64,000 bases of DNA from an uncultured Porphyromonadaceae bacterium (lineage in GTDB: Bacteria; Bacteroidota; Bacteroidia; Bacteroidales; Coprobacteraceae). The stretch's first letter is position 1. Every line of letters starts with the position of its first letter. Shown in pieces: positions 45,691 through 55,870 of this stretch. The position numbers and the translations under genes are program-made. Location: positions 16,896 to 80,895 of the forward strand of contig URAV01000015.1 in assembly GCA_900545915.1 (NCBI GenBank). The letters are read 5' to 3'. The notes below the pieces were generated by a model that saw only the letters and a list, made by a program, of their open reading frames with translations, was not told the DNA's origin and did no database searches.

Positions 45691-46662
45691 TTAAAGATAT
45701 GAATGCTTTTTTGTAAACTCTACAATTTCAGAAATATAACCGAAAGCCATAGCGACAACCGTATCTGCAGCACCGTAATACACGGCAACTCGTTCTCCGT
45801 CTTGCAAAGCTGCACATGGGAACACGACATTAGGAACGTCTCCTTGCAATTCATAAGAAACAGCCGGAGCAAGAAGATAATCCCGTGTACGATACAATAC
45901 TTTTTCAGGGTTTTCCTTGTCAAGAATAACCGCTCCCATAGAATAGCGAAAACCGTTGCATGTCGTGATAACACCGTGATAAAACATCAACCACCCTTCG
46001 GCTGTCAAGAAAGGAACTGATCCTGCACCGATTTTCGTACATTGCCATGCACTTTCGGGAAACGGAGTAACTTTCATTACGCAACGATGTTCTCCCCAAT
46101 ATTTCATATCCGGACTATAACTCATATATATATCCCCGAACGGTGTGTGTCCGTTATCGCTCGGACGGCTCAACATAGCATATTTACCATTAATCTTTTG
46201 AGGGAAGAGTACTCCGTTACGGTTAAACGGCAAGAAAGCATTCTCACACTGAAAAAATTCTTTAAAATCGAATGTATATGCAATCCCGATCGTAGGCCCG
46301 TGATAACCGTTACACCACGTAATCCAGTAACGGTCTTCGATCCATGTAACACGCGGGTCATACTTATACTCCGACTCGATCATATCCGTATTTCCGGCCT
46401 TAAACCGAATAGGTTCATGATTGATATCCCAGTGAATGCCATCTTTGCTGAAACCGGCAAAAATATTCATTTGCACCGCTTTATTGTCACAACGGAATAC
46501 TCCGGCAAAACCGTCTCCAAAGGGAACGACGGCACTATTGAAAATACTGTTCGACGAAGGAATCTGATAACGTCCTATAACCGGATTTTTAGAGTAACGC
46601 CACATAACATCGGTACACCCTTCGGGACGATCTTCCCACGGCATATTAAATTTTTTTTCCAT
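45691..46662 (-). CDS. GH130 phosphorylase, probably beta-1,4-mannosyl-GlcNAc phosphorylase
   Basis: GH130 enzymes split beta-mannosides with phosphate to give mannose-1-phosphate. The 323-residue chain has no signal peptide, so it is cytosolic. The five-bladed propeller is marked by NPVIGRYQIPSSNSIFNSAVVPF, the candidate proton donor D59 in FRCDNK, YDPRVTWIEDRYWITWC and GVLFPQKINGKYAMLSRPSD. It resembles the B. theta BT1033 type that acts on Man-beta-1,4-GlcNAc, the core left after GH85 and mannosidase action; that comparison is from memory. An MFS transporter gene lies 49 bases upstream in the operon, as in that system. Confidence 0.88.
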   Translation of the reverse strand: MEKKFNMPWEDRPEGCTDVMWRYSKNPVIGRYQIPSSNSIFNSAVVPFGDGFAGVFRCDNKAVQMNIFAGFSKDGIHWDINHEPIRFKAGNTDMIESEYKYDPRVTWIEDRYWITWCNGYHGPTIGIAYTFDFKEFFQCENAFLPFNRNGVLFPQKINGKYAMLSRPSDNGHTPFGDIYMSYSPDMKYWGEHRCVMKVTPFPESAWQCTKIGAGSVPFLTAEGWLMFYHGVITTCNGFRYSMGAVILDKENPEKVLYRTRDYLLAPAVSYELQGDVPNVVFPCAALQDGERVAVYYGAADTVVAMAFGYISEIVEFTKKHSYL

Positions 46663-46711
46663 CTCTATATGATTTTTACTGTTAATTTATTGTTCCTATT
46701 CATTTGCCCGT

Positions 46712-47992
46712 TCAGTCTGCCGCTTCCCTCTTATCGTCATTATAAGTAAACGGAACGAACCAAGTAACCAGAAAAGCCGGAATCGTCGCAATGAGTACCC
46801 AAATAAAAAAATTGCGGTATCCCAACCAGTCACTTAAATACCCGCTCATCATTCCCGGAATCATTACACCAAGATTCATAATTCCGGAAGCAAAAGCATA
46901 ATGCGCCATCTGGTGTTTTCCGGGAGCTACCTGCTGCATCATAAATAGCGTAAGACCGACAAACCCAAAACCGTACCCGAAGTACTCAAATACAATCGCA
47001 GAACCGATAACCCACACATTAGAAGGCTGATATATCGCCAACAGCAGATATACGACAAACGGAATATTAAATACGCAACAAAGAGAAAACAATGTCTTTT
47101 TCAAACCTAAAGCAGAAATATAATATCCGGCAAGAATAGACCCCAATACGAAAGCCGCAGCTCCGAAAGTTCCATAAATAATACCTATTTCCTGAACCGG
47201 AAGTCCCAATCCTCCTTGATCGATTCCGGCTTTAAGAAAAAGAGGAACGATTTTCATGGCATAACCTTCGGCAAAACGATATAAAATAATGAAACAAATA
47301 TACCAGATTATATGTTTCTTCTGAAAAAAAGTCCGGATTACCTCCCATAACATATGTATGGCATCCTTCACCGTACGAACGTTACCCGATGCCGCACCTC
47401 CAGAAGGTAACACACGAATATGATATAAAGATAAAGCAACCATTATGGCTGCACAAATACCCATAATCACCATCCACGCATGCACAATACCGATACTGTT
47501 TTTCAATGAACCGGCCAAATATACGAGACCTCCATTTGTCAATATTTTCGCCAGATTATAAAATGCTCCTTGCCAGCCTATATATTTAGCTTGCATCGTC
47601 GCATCCAACTCGGTAAGATACACTCCGTCTCCCGCAATATCATGCGTAGCTCCGCTAAAGGCTATTACTCCCATAAACGCTATCGCATAACAAAAAAAAT
47701 CAGGCAACGGCAATGATAAGGCAACCAACCCGAAAGCCACACCTGTCACCATCTGGGTAATAACGACAAAATACTTCTTTGTTTTAAACATCTCTAAAAA
47801 AGGACTCCACAAAGGTTTCAATGTCCAAGGAAGCATAATCAAAGATGTCCAAAAAGCAATTTGAGCATTAGACACACCCATATCCGAGAACATGAGTACA
47901 GACACCATCGACAAAGCGACAAACGGAAGTCCCATTGCAAAATAGACTGTCGGCACCCAACAGATCGGATTGATAGATTTGTTATCAGACAT
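46712..47992 (-). CDS. MFS sugar transporter, probable Man-GlcNAc importer
   Basis: The 426-residue protein has about 12 membrane helices. The first runs through PTVYFAMGLPFVALSMVSVLMFSDMG (roughly 10-35), and the loop between helices 2 and 3 has WTLKPLWSPFLEMFKTKK. It belongs to the AmpG-like/PAT branch of the major facilitator superfamily. In the operon order GH92-GH92-MFS-GH130-GH92 it stands just before the cytosolic GH130, so it probably carries the disaccharide across the inner membrane. The substrate is inferred from context. It has no periplasmic binding protein neighbour. Confidence 0.87.
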   Translation of the reverse strand: MSDNKSINPICWVPTVYFAMGLPFVALSMVSVLMFSDMGVSNAQIAFWTSLIMLPWTLKPLWSPFLEMFKTKKYFVVITQMVTGVAFGLVALSLPLPDFFCYAIAFMGVIAFSGATHDIAGDGVYLTELDATMQAKYIGWQGAFYNLAKILTNGGLVYLAGSLKNSIGIVHAWMVIMGICAAIMVALSLYHIRVLPSGGAASGNVRTVKDAIHMLWEVIRTFFQKKHIIWYICFIILYRFAEGYAMKIVPLFLKAGIDQGGLGLPVQEIGIIYGTFGAAAFVLGSILAGYYISALGLKKTLFSLCCVFNIPFVVYLLLAIYQPSNVWVIGSAIVFEYFGYGFGFVGLTLFMMQQVAPGKHQMAHYAFASGIMNLGVMIPGMMSGYLSDWLGYRNFFIWVLIATIPAFLVTWFVPFTYNDDKREAAD

Positions 47993-48059
47993 TATATTTC
48001 AAGTTTTAAAATTCGGAACTATCATAACTCCGAATCTATAATTTATTCATTTCAGACAA

Positions 48060-50330
48060 TTACGGCTTATACTCCGAATAAGAATAAGGAAAGTCCTTCG
48101 GTTGAACCCCTCTTTTCATATTCGGTTTAGCATTCATCTTCAAGGACAATTCTCCTCCTGAAGAGATTTCTTTATGCGTCAAATAGTTCCGGGTAAACTT
48201 TTCCCCATTCAATTTTGCAGAATCGATATATAAATTCTTATCGCTATTATTATGAGCATCGATCACAAACACTTTGTTATTCGGCAAATTCAACGTTACC
48301 TTTTGAAAAAGCGGAGCTCCTAAAACATATTCGGGTTGTCCCGGACATACCGGATAAAAGCCCATCGCACTGCAAACATACCATGCTGAAGTCTGACCGT
48401 TATCTTCATCTCCGCAATAACCTTTCGGACCTGAATTATATAACCGGTTCAATACTTCCCGTATATGGTATTGGGCTTTCCACGGCTGACCGATATAATT
48501 ATATAAATAAATAGCATGTTGTACAGGTTGATTACCATGAGCATACTGCCCCATATCCAACGCAACCATTTCTGCTATCTCATGAATTACAAAGCCATAC
48601 GTTCCCACATTATAATCTGCAGGAGCATTAAACATCGAATCCAGCTTTGCCCCCATCTGTTCATGACCGCCCATCAATTGAGCAAGTCCCTGAACATCAT
48701 GCATAACACTCCATGTATAATGCCATGACGAACCTTCGGTAAAAGGACCGCCCCATTCTATCGCTCGAAAAGGCTCGATCCATTCCCCGTTTTTATTTTT
48801 CGCCCGCATAAAACCGTATGAAGGATCGAACAAATTCTTATAATTCTGAGACTTTTTCTCATACGCTTCGGCTATCGATACGTTTCCTATAGATGCGGCA
48901 AAACGACTCAAACACCAGTCACTATAAGCATATTCCAATGTCTTGGCAGTAGCTTCGACATAATCGGGATACGGTACATACCCGAGCTTGTCATACTCTT
49001 CAAATCCATTTCGTCCGACAGAAGCCTCCCGACCTTGTGCCTGAGTTTGGTGTACCATAGCCTCCAATGCCTTTTTCGCATCGAAATTGCGTATTCCCTT
49101 CATCCACGCATCCGTGATAAGCGACAGAGAATTATTTCCGATCATACAGCCCCGATGTCCCGGACTTGCCCATTCCGGCAAAAATCCGCTTTCTTCATAA
49201 CTGTTGACTAAAGCCTGCATAATACGCTCCGAAACTTCCGGATAGACTAACGTAAACAAAGGATGCACAGCACGGAATGTATCCCAAAAACCATTATCCG
49301 TGTACATATATCCGGCATGAATTTTTCCATCATAGGGACTATAATATACCGGTTTTCCAGACTCATCGAATTCATAAAATTCTCGGGGAAATAAAAGAAC
49401 CCTATACAAGCAAGAATAAAAAGTTTTCATCTGTTCTTCACTACCACCTTCGGCCACGATACGCCCCATCATACTGTTCCACAGTTTTGCAGATTCAGTC
49501 TTTAAATCAGCGACCGTTTTATTTTTCACCTCCCTGTCAAAATTCAGCCATGCTTGTTCTTCTCCTATAAACGAAGAAGCCACTCGGACAGTCAATTTTT
49601 CACCTTCAGGGACATTGAACTGAAGATAAGCACAAACCCGGTCGTGCTCACCGACAAGCTTTCCCGGAAACAAGTCATCATTAATTTGTATCCCCTGATC
49701 CTTTATAGGATGGCTGAATTCCAGCACAAAATAATTGGCAAAATTAGAAGGAACTCCCCCACAATTATTTTTAGTATAACCCGTTACCCTACGGTTTTGC
49801 TTGTCGATAGCCAAACGGCAACCTCCATGATAAGCATCTACAATAAAATACTGCTCTTCTCCCGGAGCAAATGTTATATCCAAAACAGCTCCGGTACGGG
49901 AAGCCGACAGTTCTGTTACGATTCCGTTATCAAATTGAACTTTATAATAATCGGGACGAGCGATCTCGTTTTTATGAGAGAAGCGGACTCCTCTATCTTT
50001 ATAAGAGACCTTCAAATCACCTGAAACAGGCATTACCGAAAATGTTCCGTAATCATTTATCCACGGGCTGGGCTGATGCGTCTGTCGAAATCCTCTGATT
50101 TCCTCATCGGTATAAGCATATATCCAACCGCTACGGTTCTCTCCGGTTTGCGGAGTCCAAAAATTTACACCCCAAGGCACTGCCACTGCCGGATAGGTAT
50201 TTCCATGTGAGAATTCAAAAGTCGACTCAGTACCCATCAACGGATTGACATAATCTACAAGCTCCCGTGCTTGTAAAGAGGCCGTTGTTAATAATATTAA
50301 TAATCCAGCTATTCCTATTTTTCTCTTCAT
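48060..50330 (-). CDS. GH92 alpha-mannosidase, copy b
   Basis: This 756-residue GH92 has a type I signal peptide (cleaved near LQARE), so it is periplasmic or secreted. The N-terminal segment ELVDYVNPLMGTE opens the mature protein. The catalytic acid motif is FTEGSSWHYTWSVMHD and the base-bearing motif is GDEDNGQTSAWYVCSAMGFYPVCPG. It is second in the operon, 25 bases after copy c. The three copies differ enough in sequence to suggest different linkages (alpha-1,2, 1,3 or 1,6), which cannot be assigned by reading. Confidence 0.92.
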   Translation of the reverse strand: MKRKIGIAGLLILLTTASLQARELVDYVNPLMGTESTFEFSHGNTYPAVAVPWGVNFWTPQTGENRSGWIYAYTDEEIRGFRQTHQPSPWINDYGTFSVMPVSGDLKVSYKDRGVRFSHKNEIARPDYYKVQFDNGIVTELSASRTGAVLDITFAPGEEQYFIVDAYHGGCRLAIDKQNRRVTGYTKNNCGGVPSNFANYFVLEFSHPIKDQGIQINDDLFPGKLVGEHDRVCAYLQFNVPEGEKLTVRVASSFIGEEQAWLNFDREVKNKTVADLKTESAKLWNSMMGRIVAEGGSEEQMKTFYSCLYRVLLFPREFYEFDESGKPVYYSPYDGKIHAGYMYTDNGFWDTFRAVHPLFTLVYPEVSERIMQALVNSYEESGFLPEWASPGHRGCMIGNNSLSLITDAWMKGIRNFDAKKALEAMVHQTQAQGREASVGRNGFEEYDKLGYVPYPDYVEATAKTLEYAYSDWCLSRFAASIGNVSIAEAYEKKSQNYKNLFDPSYGFMRAKNKNGEWIEPFRAIEWGGPFTEGSSWHYTWSVMHDVQGLAQLMGGHEQMGAKLDSMFNAPADYNVGTYGFVIHEIAEMVALDMGQYAHGNQPVQHAIYLYNYIGQPWKAQYHIREVLNRLYNSGPKGYCGDEDNGQTSAWYVCSAMGFYPVCPGQPEYVLGAPLFQKVTLNLPNNKVFVIDAHNNSDKNLYIDSAKLNGEKFTRNYLTHKEISSGGELSLKMNAKPNMKRGVQPKDFPYSYSEYKP

Positions 50331-50355
50331 AAATATATATTATCGCTTTTATCTA

Positions 50356-52641
50356 TTACTGTTTTACGCCCCATTTTGAAGGAGTATTCCCCATATCAAA
50401 TTCTAAAATACCGCCTGCAACAATATCCTCATGAGTAAAGAACGGCTCTGTTAAAGGATTTCCGTTCAATCTTGCAGCCTGAATATATTTATTCTCAGAA
50501 GAATTGTTATTAGTCCGTATCGTAAACGTTTTCCCATCCGAAAGATTTATCGTCGTTTTATCGAATAAAGGACGGCCTATCGAATAGACCGGTTTACCCG
50601 GACAAACCTGATAAAATCCCATACTATTCAAGATATACCATGCCGACATCTGTCCGCAATCTTCATTTCCGGAGATTCCGGCAGGAGCATTAAAATATTG
50701 ACTATGCAACACACTATCTACCAACGCCTGAGTTTTCCACGGTTGATCGATGTAATTATACATGTGCAAAATATGATGACTCGGTTCATTCCCATGTGCA
50801 TATTGACCTATCAGACCCGATATATCGGAAGAAACTAATTCGCCTTCTAATTTAGAACTAACGGTAAACAGAGAATCCAGCTTCTCGGAGAAAGCATCTT
50901 TTCCTCCCATCAAAGCAACCAACCCCTCTATATCATGAGGAACAAACCATGTCCACTGCCATGCCGTACCTTCACAATAATCATCATTCCGATGGTTTGA
51001 AGAACGAGGATTAAACGGTGTTCGCCATCTGCCTTTAGAGTCCACCCCTCTCATAAATCGTGTGCTTTTATCGAAATACTTTTCATAAGCTTTACCTAAA
51101 AGACCATATCGAACATGGTTCAACGTATCATTCATCTCATTAGCAAATTGTGAAATACACCAATCGTTATAAGCATATTCCAAAGCCTTTGCCACCGATT
51201 CGTTTTCAAAATCGCACGGGATATACCCTAAAGTATTCTTATAATATTTAGATTTAGGCATCAGATGCGGCAAAACAAGAGGCGGGCAATGAATCCCGGC
51301 CGTATCATATTGTGCAGTCCTTAAACATGCCTGATAGGCTGTTTCGACATCAAAGTCGCGTTGACCTTTCATATAAGCATCCACAATTACAGGAACAGCA
51401 TGGTATCCGATCATTGTTCCGGTATAATTAGAAGCTAAATCCCACATCGGAAAAATTCCGCCCTCTTCATGCTTACGAATTAATGAACGGATAAACTGGT
51501 TGTTCAACCCCGGATCTATTATCGTCATTAAAGGATGTAGTGCCCGAAAAGTATCCCATAAAGAAAATACGGTATAAACCGGACGATCGGCTGAGGTCTG
51601 GTGTATCCGTAAGTCCATACCCAAATAACGACCATCCACATCGGCGAACAGATTCGGAGCGACAGCCGTATGATATAATGCCGTATAGAATATCTTTTTT
51701 TGATCCTCGTCTTTGGTCGAAATATCTATTTTAGAAAGGTATCTTTGCCAATCCGAAGAAGCCTCTTTCCTGACCATATCAAAATCCCAATCCGGTAACT
51801 CCACTTCGACGTTTCTCCTAGCACCTGCCATATCGACTCCCGAAATACCAACCTTAACAAGCACCTTCTCCCCTTTAGATGTAGCAAAATGCAACAATAC
51901 TTTAGATTGAGGTATTTTATTATCAGTACCCGGTATCATTACCGAATCCGTCACCAGTTCATACGTAAACGGCTTTGAAAATTCAGCATAAAAATTGATA
52001 TACTGGTCAAAAGCCCAATAAACCGTTTTTTTACGTCCCCTTATTTCAGTATCGCTGATTACCTCAATCTGCATTTCTTCATTTTTCTGACGCTGCAAAC
52101 TATAATCAAAATCCAATATAAATCCGGCATTCTCACTTTCGGGGAAAGTATATCGATGAATTGCAGCACGCTTAGTAGCCGTAAGTTCGGCCTTCACTCC
52201 ATAACGGTCGAGAAATACAGAATAATATCCCGGAACTGCCGTCTCGTTTTCGTGAGAGAAACCCGAAGCATAAGCCTTGCGCTGACTATCCAGAGGTTCT
52301 TGTTCATATTGTTGCTCACCCACCGTCGGCATCAAAAGAACATCTCCGTAATCGCCACATCCGGTACCGCTCAAATGAGTATGAGAAAAACCGTTGATCG
52401 TAGTGTCGGAAAAATGATAACCTGAACAAGCATCCCATTGATAAATACGAGTATCGGGACTGGGTTGGATCATCCCGTGCGGAACAATAGCTCCCGGAAA
52501 CGTATGCCCGTGATCTCCGGTTCCTATAAAAGGATTGACATATTGAGTATAATCCGAAATATCCTTATTCTGAATAGAGCAAGAAGTTATTCCTAATAAA
52601 AAAGCGACAACCGGTATAACCGAACAAAAATAGTGTTTCAT
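50356..52641 (-). CDS. GH92 alpha-mannosidase, copy c, lipoprotein
   Basis: First gene of the five-gene operon. The 761-residue enzyme has a lipoprotein signal with lipobox ITSC (cysteine 22), unlike copies a and b, so it may sit in the outer membrane, perhaps at the cell surface. The mature N-terminus reads YTQYVNPFIGTGDHGHTFPG. The acid motif YCEGTAWQWTWFVPHD and the base motif GNEDCGQMSAWYILNSMGFYQVCPG are intact. The calcium-site and sugar-contact loops (RIYQWDACSGYHFSDTTI region) are present. A surface position would suit the first step of mannan trimming. Confidence 0.92.
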   Translation of the reverse strand: MKHYFCSVIPVVAFLLGITSCSIQNKDISDYTQYVNPFIGTGDHGHTFPGAIVPHGMIQPSPDTRIYQWDACSGYHFSDTTINGFSHTHLSGTGCGDYGDVLLMPTVGEQQYEQEPLDSQRKAYASGFSHENETAVPGYYSVFLDRYGVKAELTATKRAAIHRYTFPESENAGFILDFDYSLQRQKNEEMQIEVISDTEIRGRKKTVYWAFDQYINFYAEFSKPFTYELVTDSVMIPGTDNKIPQSKVLLHFATSKGEKVLVKVGISGVDMAGARRNVEVELPDWDFDMVRKEASSDWQRYLSKIDISTKDEDQKKIFYTALYHTAVAPNLFADVDGRYLGMDLRIHQTSADRPVYTVFSLWDTFRALHPLMTIIDPGLNNQFIRSLIRKHEEGGIFPMWDLASNYTGTMIGYHAVPVIVDAYMKGQRDFDVETAYQACLRTAQYDTAGIHCPPLVLPHLMPKSKYYKNTLGYIPCDFENESVAKALEYAYNDWCISQFANEMNDTLNHVRYGLLGKAYEKYFDKSTRFMRGVDSKGRWRTPFNPRSSNHRNDDYCEGTAWQWTWFVPHDIEGLVALMGGKDAFSEKLDSLFTVSSKLEGELVSSDISGLIGQYAHGNEPSHHILHMYNYIDQPWKTQALVDSVLHSQYFNAPAGISGNEDCGQMSAWYILNSMGFYQVCPGKPVYSIGRPLFDKTTINLSDGKTFTIRTNNNSSENKYIQAARLNGNPLTEPFFTHEDIVAGGILEFDMGNTPSKWGVKQ

Positions 52642-52853
52642 AAATATGGTATTATCTCTATCTTTTTACTATAAGACGCATCAAAAGGTCTTATCCCCTA
52701 CTCGGGAACTGAAATTTCCTACAAGAACGCCTATATTATTAAAACGATTAAATGTCCGAAAACACTAATTCGAATTACAATTTATATATAGACAATTTAA
52801 CACGAGAAAAACAGACACCCTGATGATAAGCATTTTTCAGAAAATTTTATCCT

Positions 52854-52887
52854 ATAAAAAAAGTTCCCGGAAAATCTTCCAGGAACT
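52854..52887 (-). terminator. Terminator after NhaD
   Basis: AGTTCC..GGAA and TTCC..GGAACT form a stem around an AAATC loop. On the minus strand seven T follow. It lies just beyond the stop at 52913. Confidence 0.8.
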
Positions 52888-52912
52888 AATCAAAACCTTT
52901 GCTGTGGCAATA

Positions 52913-54337
52913 TTATAAACCACCTTTAAACAAAATAACCTCAGCCATATATGTAAATGCCCCTGCCAAATAACCGCATAATGCCAAAAGAGAAATATGC
53001 TTTAAATACCAAACGAAATTAATGCGTTCTAACCCCATCACTACGACTCCGGCAGCCGAACCGATAATCAACATACTGCCTCCTACTCCTACACAATAAG
53101 AAAGAAACTCCCAGAAAATACCGTCTTGCACAAAATATCCCATATATGCAGGATCAGATACAGAAGAGAGCATTATCGGATCTACGATCGGATACATTCC
53201 GATAGAAGCAGCAACTAACGGAACATTATCTACAATAGAAGACAATGCACCCAGCAATATATTAATCACATAAACATTATGAACATTTACATCGAGCCAT
53301 TGTGCCGTACTTGTCAATATTCCGGTCGCTTGCAATACGGCAACAGCCATCAAAATACCCAGAAAAAAGAGAATTGTCGGTATGTCTATTCGTTTCAGGA
53401 CTTTCGGGACACGACATTGATGTGCTTCGTCTATCATTTTACGATTATACATAATCTCGGTAAAAATCCACAAAACACTTAAAGAGAACAAAATTCCGAT
53501 AAAAGGAGGCAATGAAGTCACAGCTTTAAACAACGGAACAAAAATCAGCCCGAGAATACCTAATATCAATATTAACCGTTTCTCTCCAAAAGAAACAAAA
53601 TCGCTATGAGTTTTGACCGTTGTATCGACCGGAGCTAATGTTCCTCCTAACATGCGAGAAGCAAATATTAAAGGTACGATCAAAGAAACCATACTGGGCA
53701 ACAAAATAAACTTGACCAATGCAGATGTCGTCACATTTCCTTTGACCCATAACATAATAGTCGTAATATCACCTATCGGAGACCATGCTCCGCCACTATT
53801 CGCCGCAATAACGATCATACTGGCATAAAGCCAGCGCTCCCGCTGATCACTGACCAACTTTCTCAACAACATAACCATAACAATCGCCGTAGTCAAATTA
53901 TCAAGAATGGCTGACATAAAAAATGTTATGAATCCGAGAATCCATAGTAGTTTTCGCTTCTTACGGGTCGTAATACGGTTAGTAATGATAGAAAAACCGC
54001 CGTGAACATCGATCAGTTCGACAATTGTCATAGCTCCGATCAAGAAAAATAAAATCTCGGATATATCCCCTAAATGCTCGATAACCTTAACATTGACAAT
54101 AAAATTAAGACATTGCTGCGCTAAAGGCAAAGATTGTAGAGTAGTCGAAGATGACAGATAATGACTTAACTCTTCGGCGTCCGCCACCGGAACAATAGAT
54201 TCTGCTCCGAAAGCATACAAAACCCATAATAACATCCCTAATAAAAGAGCAACAGCAGCTTTATCTATTCGTAACGGATGTTCGAGAGCTATCACCAAAT
54301 AGCCGATAATAAAAATAGTAACAATCGCTAATAACAT
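52913..54337 (-). CDS. nhaD: Sodium:proton antiporter, NhaD type
   Basis: NhaD exchanges cytoplasmic sodium for protons at the inner membrane. The chain is highly hydrophobic with about 11-12 helices. Features include the N-terminal HPLRIDKAAVALLLGM, the conserved SAILDNLTTAIVMVMLLRKL block, the GGAWSPIGDITTIMLW segment and a late DNVPLVAA motif, all family hallmarks with the ion-site Asp/Asn/Thr residues. I chose ATG 54337 (MLLAIVTIFIIGYLV); an in-frame ATG at 54364 would add 9 residues. It is a single-gene unit. Confidence 0.9.
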   Translation of the reverse strand: MLLAIVTIFIIGYLVIALEHPLRIDKAAVALLLGMLLWVLYAFGAESIVPVADAEELSHYLSSSTTLQSLPLAQQCLNFIVNVKVIEHLGDISEILFFLIGAMTIVELIDVHGGFSIITNRITTRKKRKLLWILGFITFFMSAILDNLTTAIVMVMLLRKLVSDQRERWLYASMIVIAANSGGAWSPIGDITTIMLWVKGNVTTSALVKFILLPSMVSLIVPLIFASRMLGGTLAPVDTTVKTHSDFVSFGEKRLILILGILGLIFVPLFKAVTSLPPFIGILFSLSVLWIFTEIMYNRKMIDEAHQCRVPKVLKRIDIPTILFFLGILMAVAVLQATGILTSTAQWLDVNVHNVYVINILLGALSSIVDNVPLVAASIGMYPIVDPIMLSSVSDPAYMGYFVQDGIFWEFLSYCVGVGGSMLIIGSAAGVVVMGLERINFVWYLKHISLLALCGYLAGAFTYMAEVILFKGGL

Positions 54338-54447
54338 GGTATTTACATATATTAAGTAAAACAAATATGAACTTCAATTATTTAAGGTCTGACAAATGTA
54401 AAAAAATTTACTCCCCGTCTAAAAAAATAAGAAAAAAACACTACGAA

Positions 54448-54479
54448 AACGAGAGAAAAGTTTTCACTATCCTCTCGTT
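54448..54479 (-). terminator. Terminator after der
   Basis: AACGAGAG pairs with CTCTCGTT; on the minus strand a TTTTCG tail follows. It is 17 bases past the der stop. Confidence 0.6.
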
Positions 54480-54495
54480 ACCATTCTATTTAGTT

Positions 54496-55809
54496 CTATT
54501 TTTCCCGCATAAATATATTTATCGGTGTTCCCGTAAAATTCCATTTGCTACGAATTTTATTTTCGAGAAATCTTTTATAGGGCTCTTTAACCCACTGCGG
54601 TAAATTGCAGAAAAAGATAAAGGTAGGGACAACCGTATCTTTCAACTGTGTCACATATTTTATTTTTACATATTTCCCCTTATGTGCAGGAGGCGGATAA
54701 TTCTCTATAACAGACAACATTTCTTCATTGAGTTTTGCTGTCGGAATCCGCATCATACGATTCTGATAAACTTCAGCCGCAGATTCCAAAACTTTGAATA
54801 TTCTCTGCTTGGTAAGAGCCGAAGCATACACGATCGGGAAATCAACAAAAGGAGCAAAACGCTCACGAATAGCCGACTCAAACTCTTTTATCGCCTTATT
54901 GGACTTGTCTTCTACCAAATCCCATTTATTTACACAAACGACCAATCCTTTTTTATTTTTCTGAATAAGGGAAAAAATATTCAAATCCTGACTTTCTATT
55001 CCTCGCGTCGCATCGATCATCAAAATGCAAACATCGGCACTTTCTATAGCCCGAATAGAACGTATAACAGAATAATATTCTATATCCTCGGTCACCTTTC
55101 CTTTCTTTCGGATTCCGGCTGTATCTACCAGATAAAAATCAAATCCGAATTTATTATAACGAGTGAAAACCGAATCTCGTGTAGTACCGGCTATATCCGT
55201 AACAATATAACGATCTTCCCCGATAAAAGCATTTATAATAGAAGACTTTCCTGCATTGGGACGTCCCACGACAGCGAAACGCGGAATATCATCCTCTACT
55301 GTTTCTTCCTTTTTTTTCGGGAAACGAGCGACAATATCATCAAGCAAATCTCCTGTCCCAGAGCCATTGATAGCAGACAATGTATATGGGTCTCCTAATC
55401 CGAAAGAATAAAATTCTGCAGCAGCATATTGCCACTCATTGCTGTCTACTTTATTGGCAACCAGAATTACCGGTTTTTTCGTCTTCCGTAAAATAGACGC
55501 AACATGATCGTCCAAATCCGTTCCTCCATGCATGGCATCCACAACAAAAAGAATAACATCGGCTTCCTCTATTGCAATAGACACTTGCTTATTGATCTCC
55601 TCCTCAAAAATATCATCCGAATTTACAACCCAACCACCGGTATCTATAATAGAAAACTCCTGTCCGCACCATTCTACTTTCCCGTATTGACGGTCACGAG
55701 TCGTTCCGGCAACTTCATTTACAATTGCTTTTCTCGACTTTGTCAGACGGTTGAACAGAGTCGATTTTCCTACATTCGGACGTCCTACTATAGCCACTAT
55801 ATTTCCCAT
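54496..55809 (-). CDS. der: Ribosome-assembly GTPase Der (EngA)
   Basis: Der has two tandem GTPase domains and a KH-like domain and acts in 50S ribosome maturation. The first P-loop is GRPNVGKST near residues 9-17 and the second is GRPNAGKSS near 182-190. Both G3 DTGG/DTAG motifs and the NKVDSN and NKWDLV G4 motifs are present. The C-terminal KH-like region starts near 350. The 437-residue length is normal. It follows era by 61 bases and both are minus-strand, so era-der is one unit, as in many Bacteroidota. Confidence 0.97.
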   Translation of the reverse strand: MGNIVAIVGRPNVGKSTLFNRLTKSRKAIVNEVAGTTRDRQYGKVEWCGQEFSIIDTGGWVVNSDDIFEEEINKQVSIAIEEADVILFVVDAMHGGTDLDDHVASILRKTKKPVILVANKVDSNEWQYAAAEFYSFGLGDPYTLSAINGSGTGDLLDDIVARFPKKKEETVEDDIPRFAVVGRPNAGKSSIINAFIGEDRYIVTDIAGTTRDSVFTRYNKFGFDFYLVDTAGIRKKGKVTEDIEYYSVIRSIRAIESADVCILMIDATRGIESQDLNIFSLIQKNKKGLVVCVNKWDLVEDKSNKAIKEFESAIRERFAPFVDFPIVYASALTKQRIFKVLESAAEVYQNRMMRIPTAKLNEEMLSVIENYPPPAHKGKYVKIKYVTQLKDTVVPTFIFFCNLPQWVKEPYKRFLENKIRSKWNFTGTPINIFMREK

Positions 55810-55870
55810 AATTTCTTCATTTATTTTATTAGATTAACCGACTTCCCGTCGGGATGGTCCGAGATCCGTA

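Noticed and set aside
46042..46749. 235-codon plus-strand frame over GH130
   Set aside because: Antisense shadow of a clearly assigned enzyme gene.
54682..55398. 238-codon plus-strand frame over der
   Set aside because: Antisense to the two GTPase domains and without promoter or domain support.
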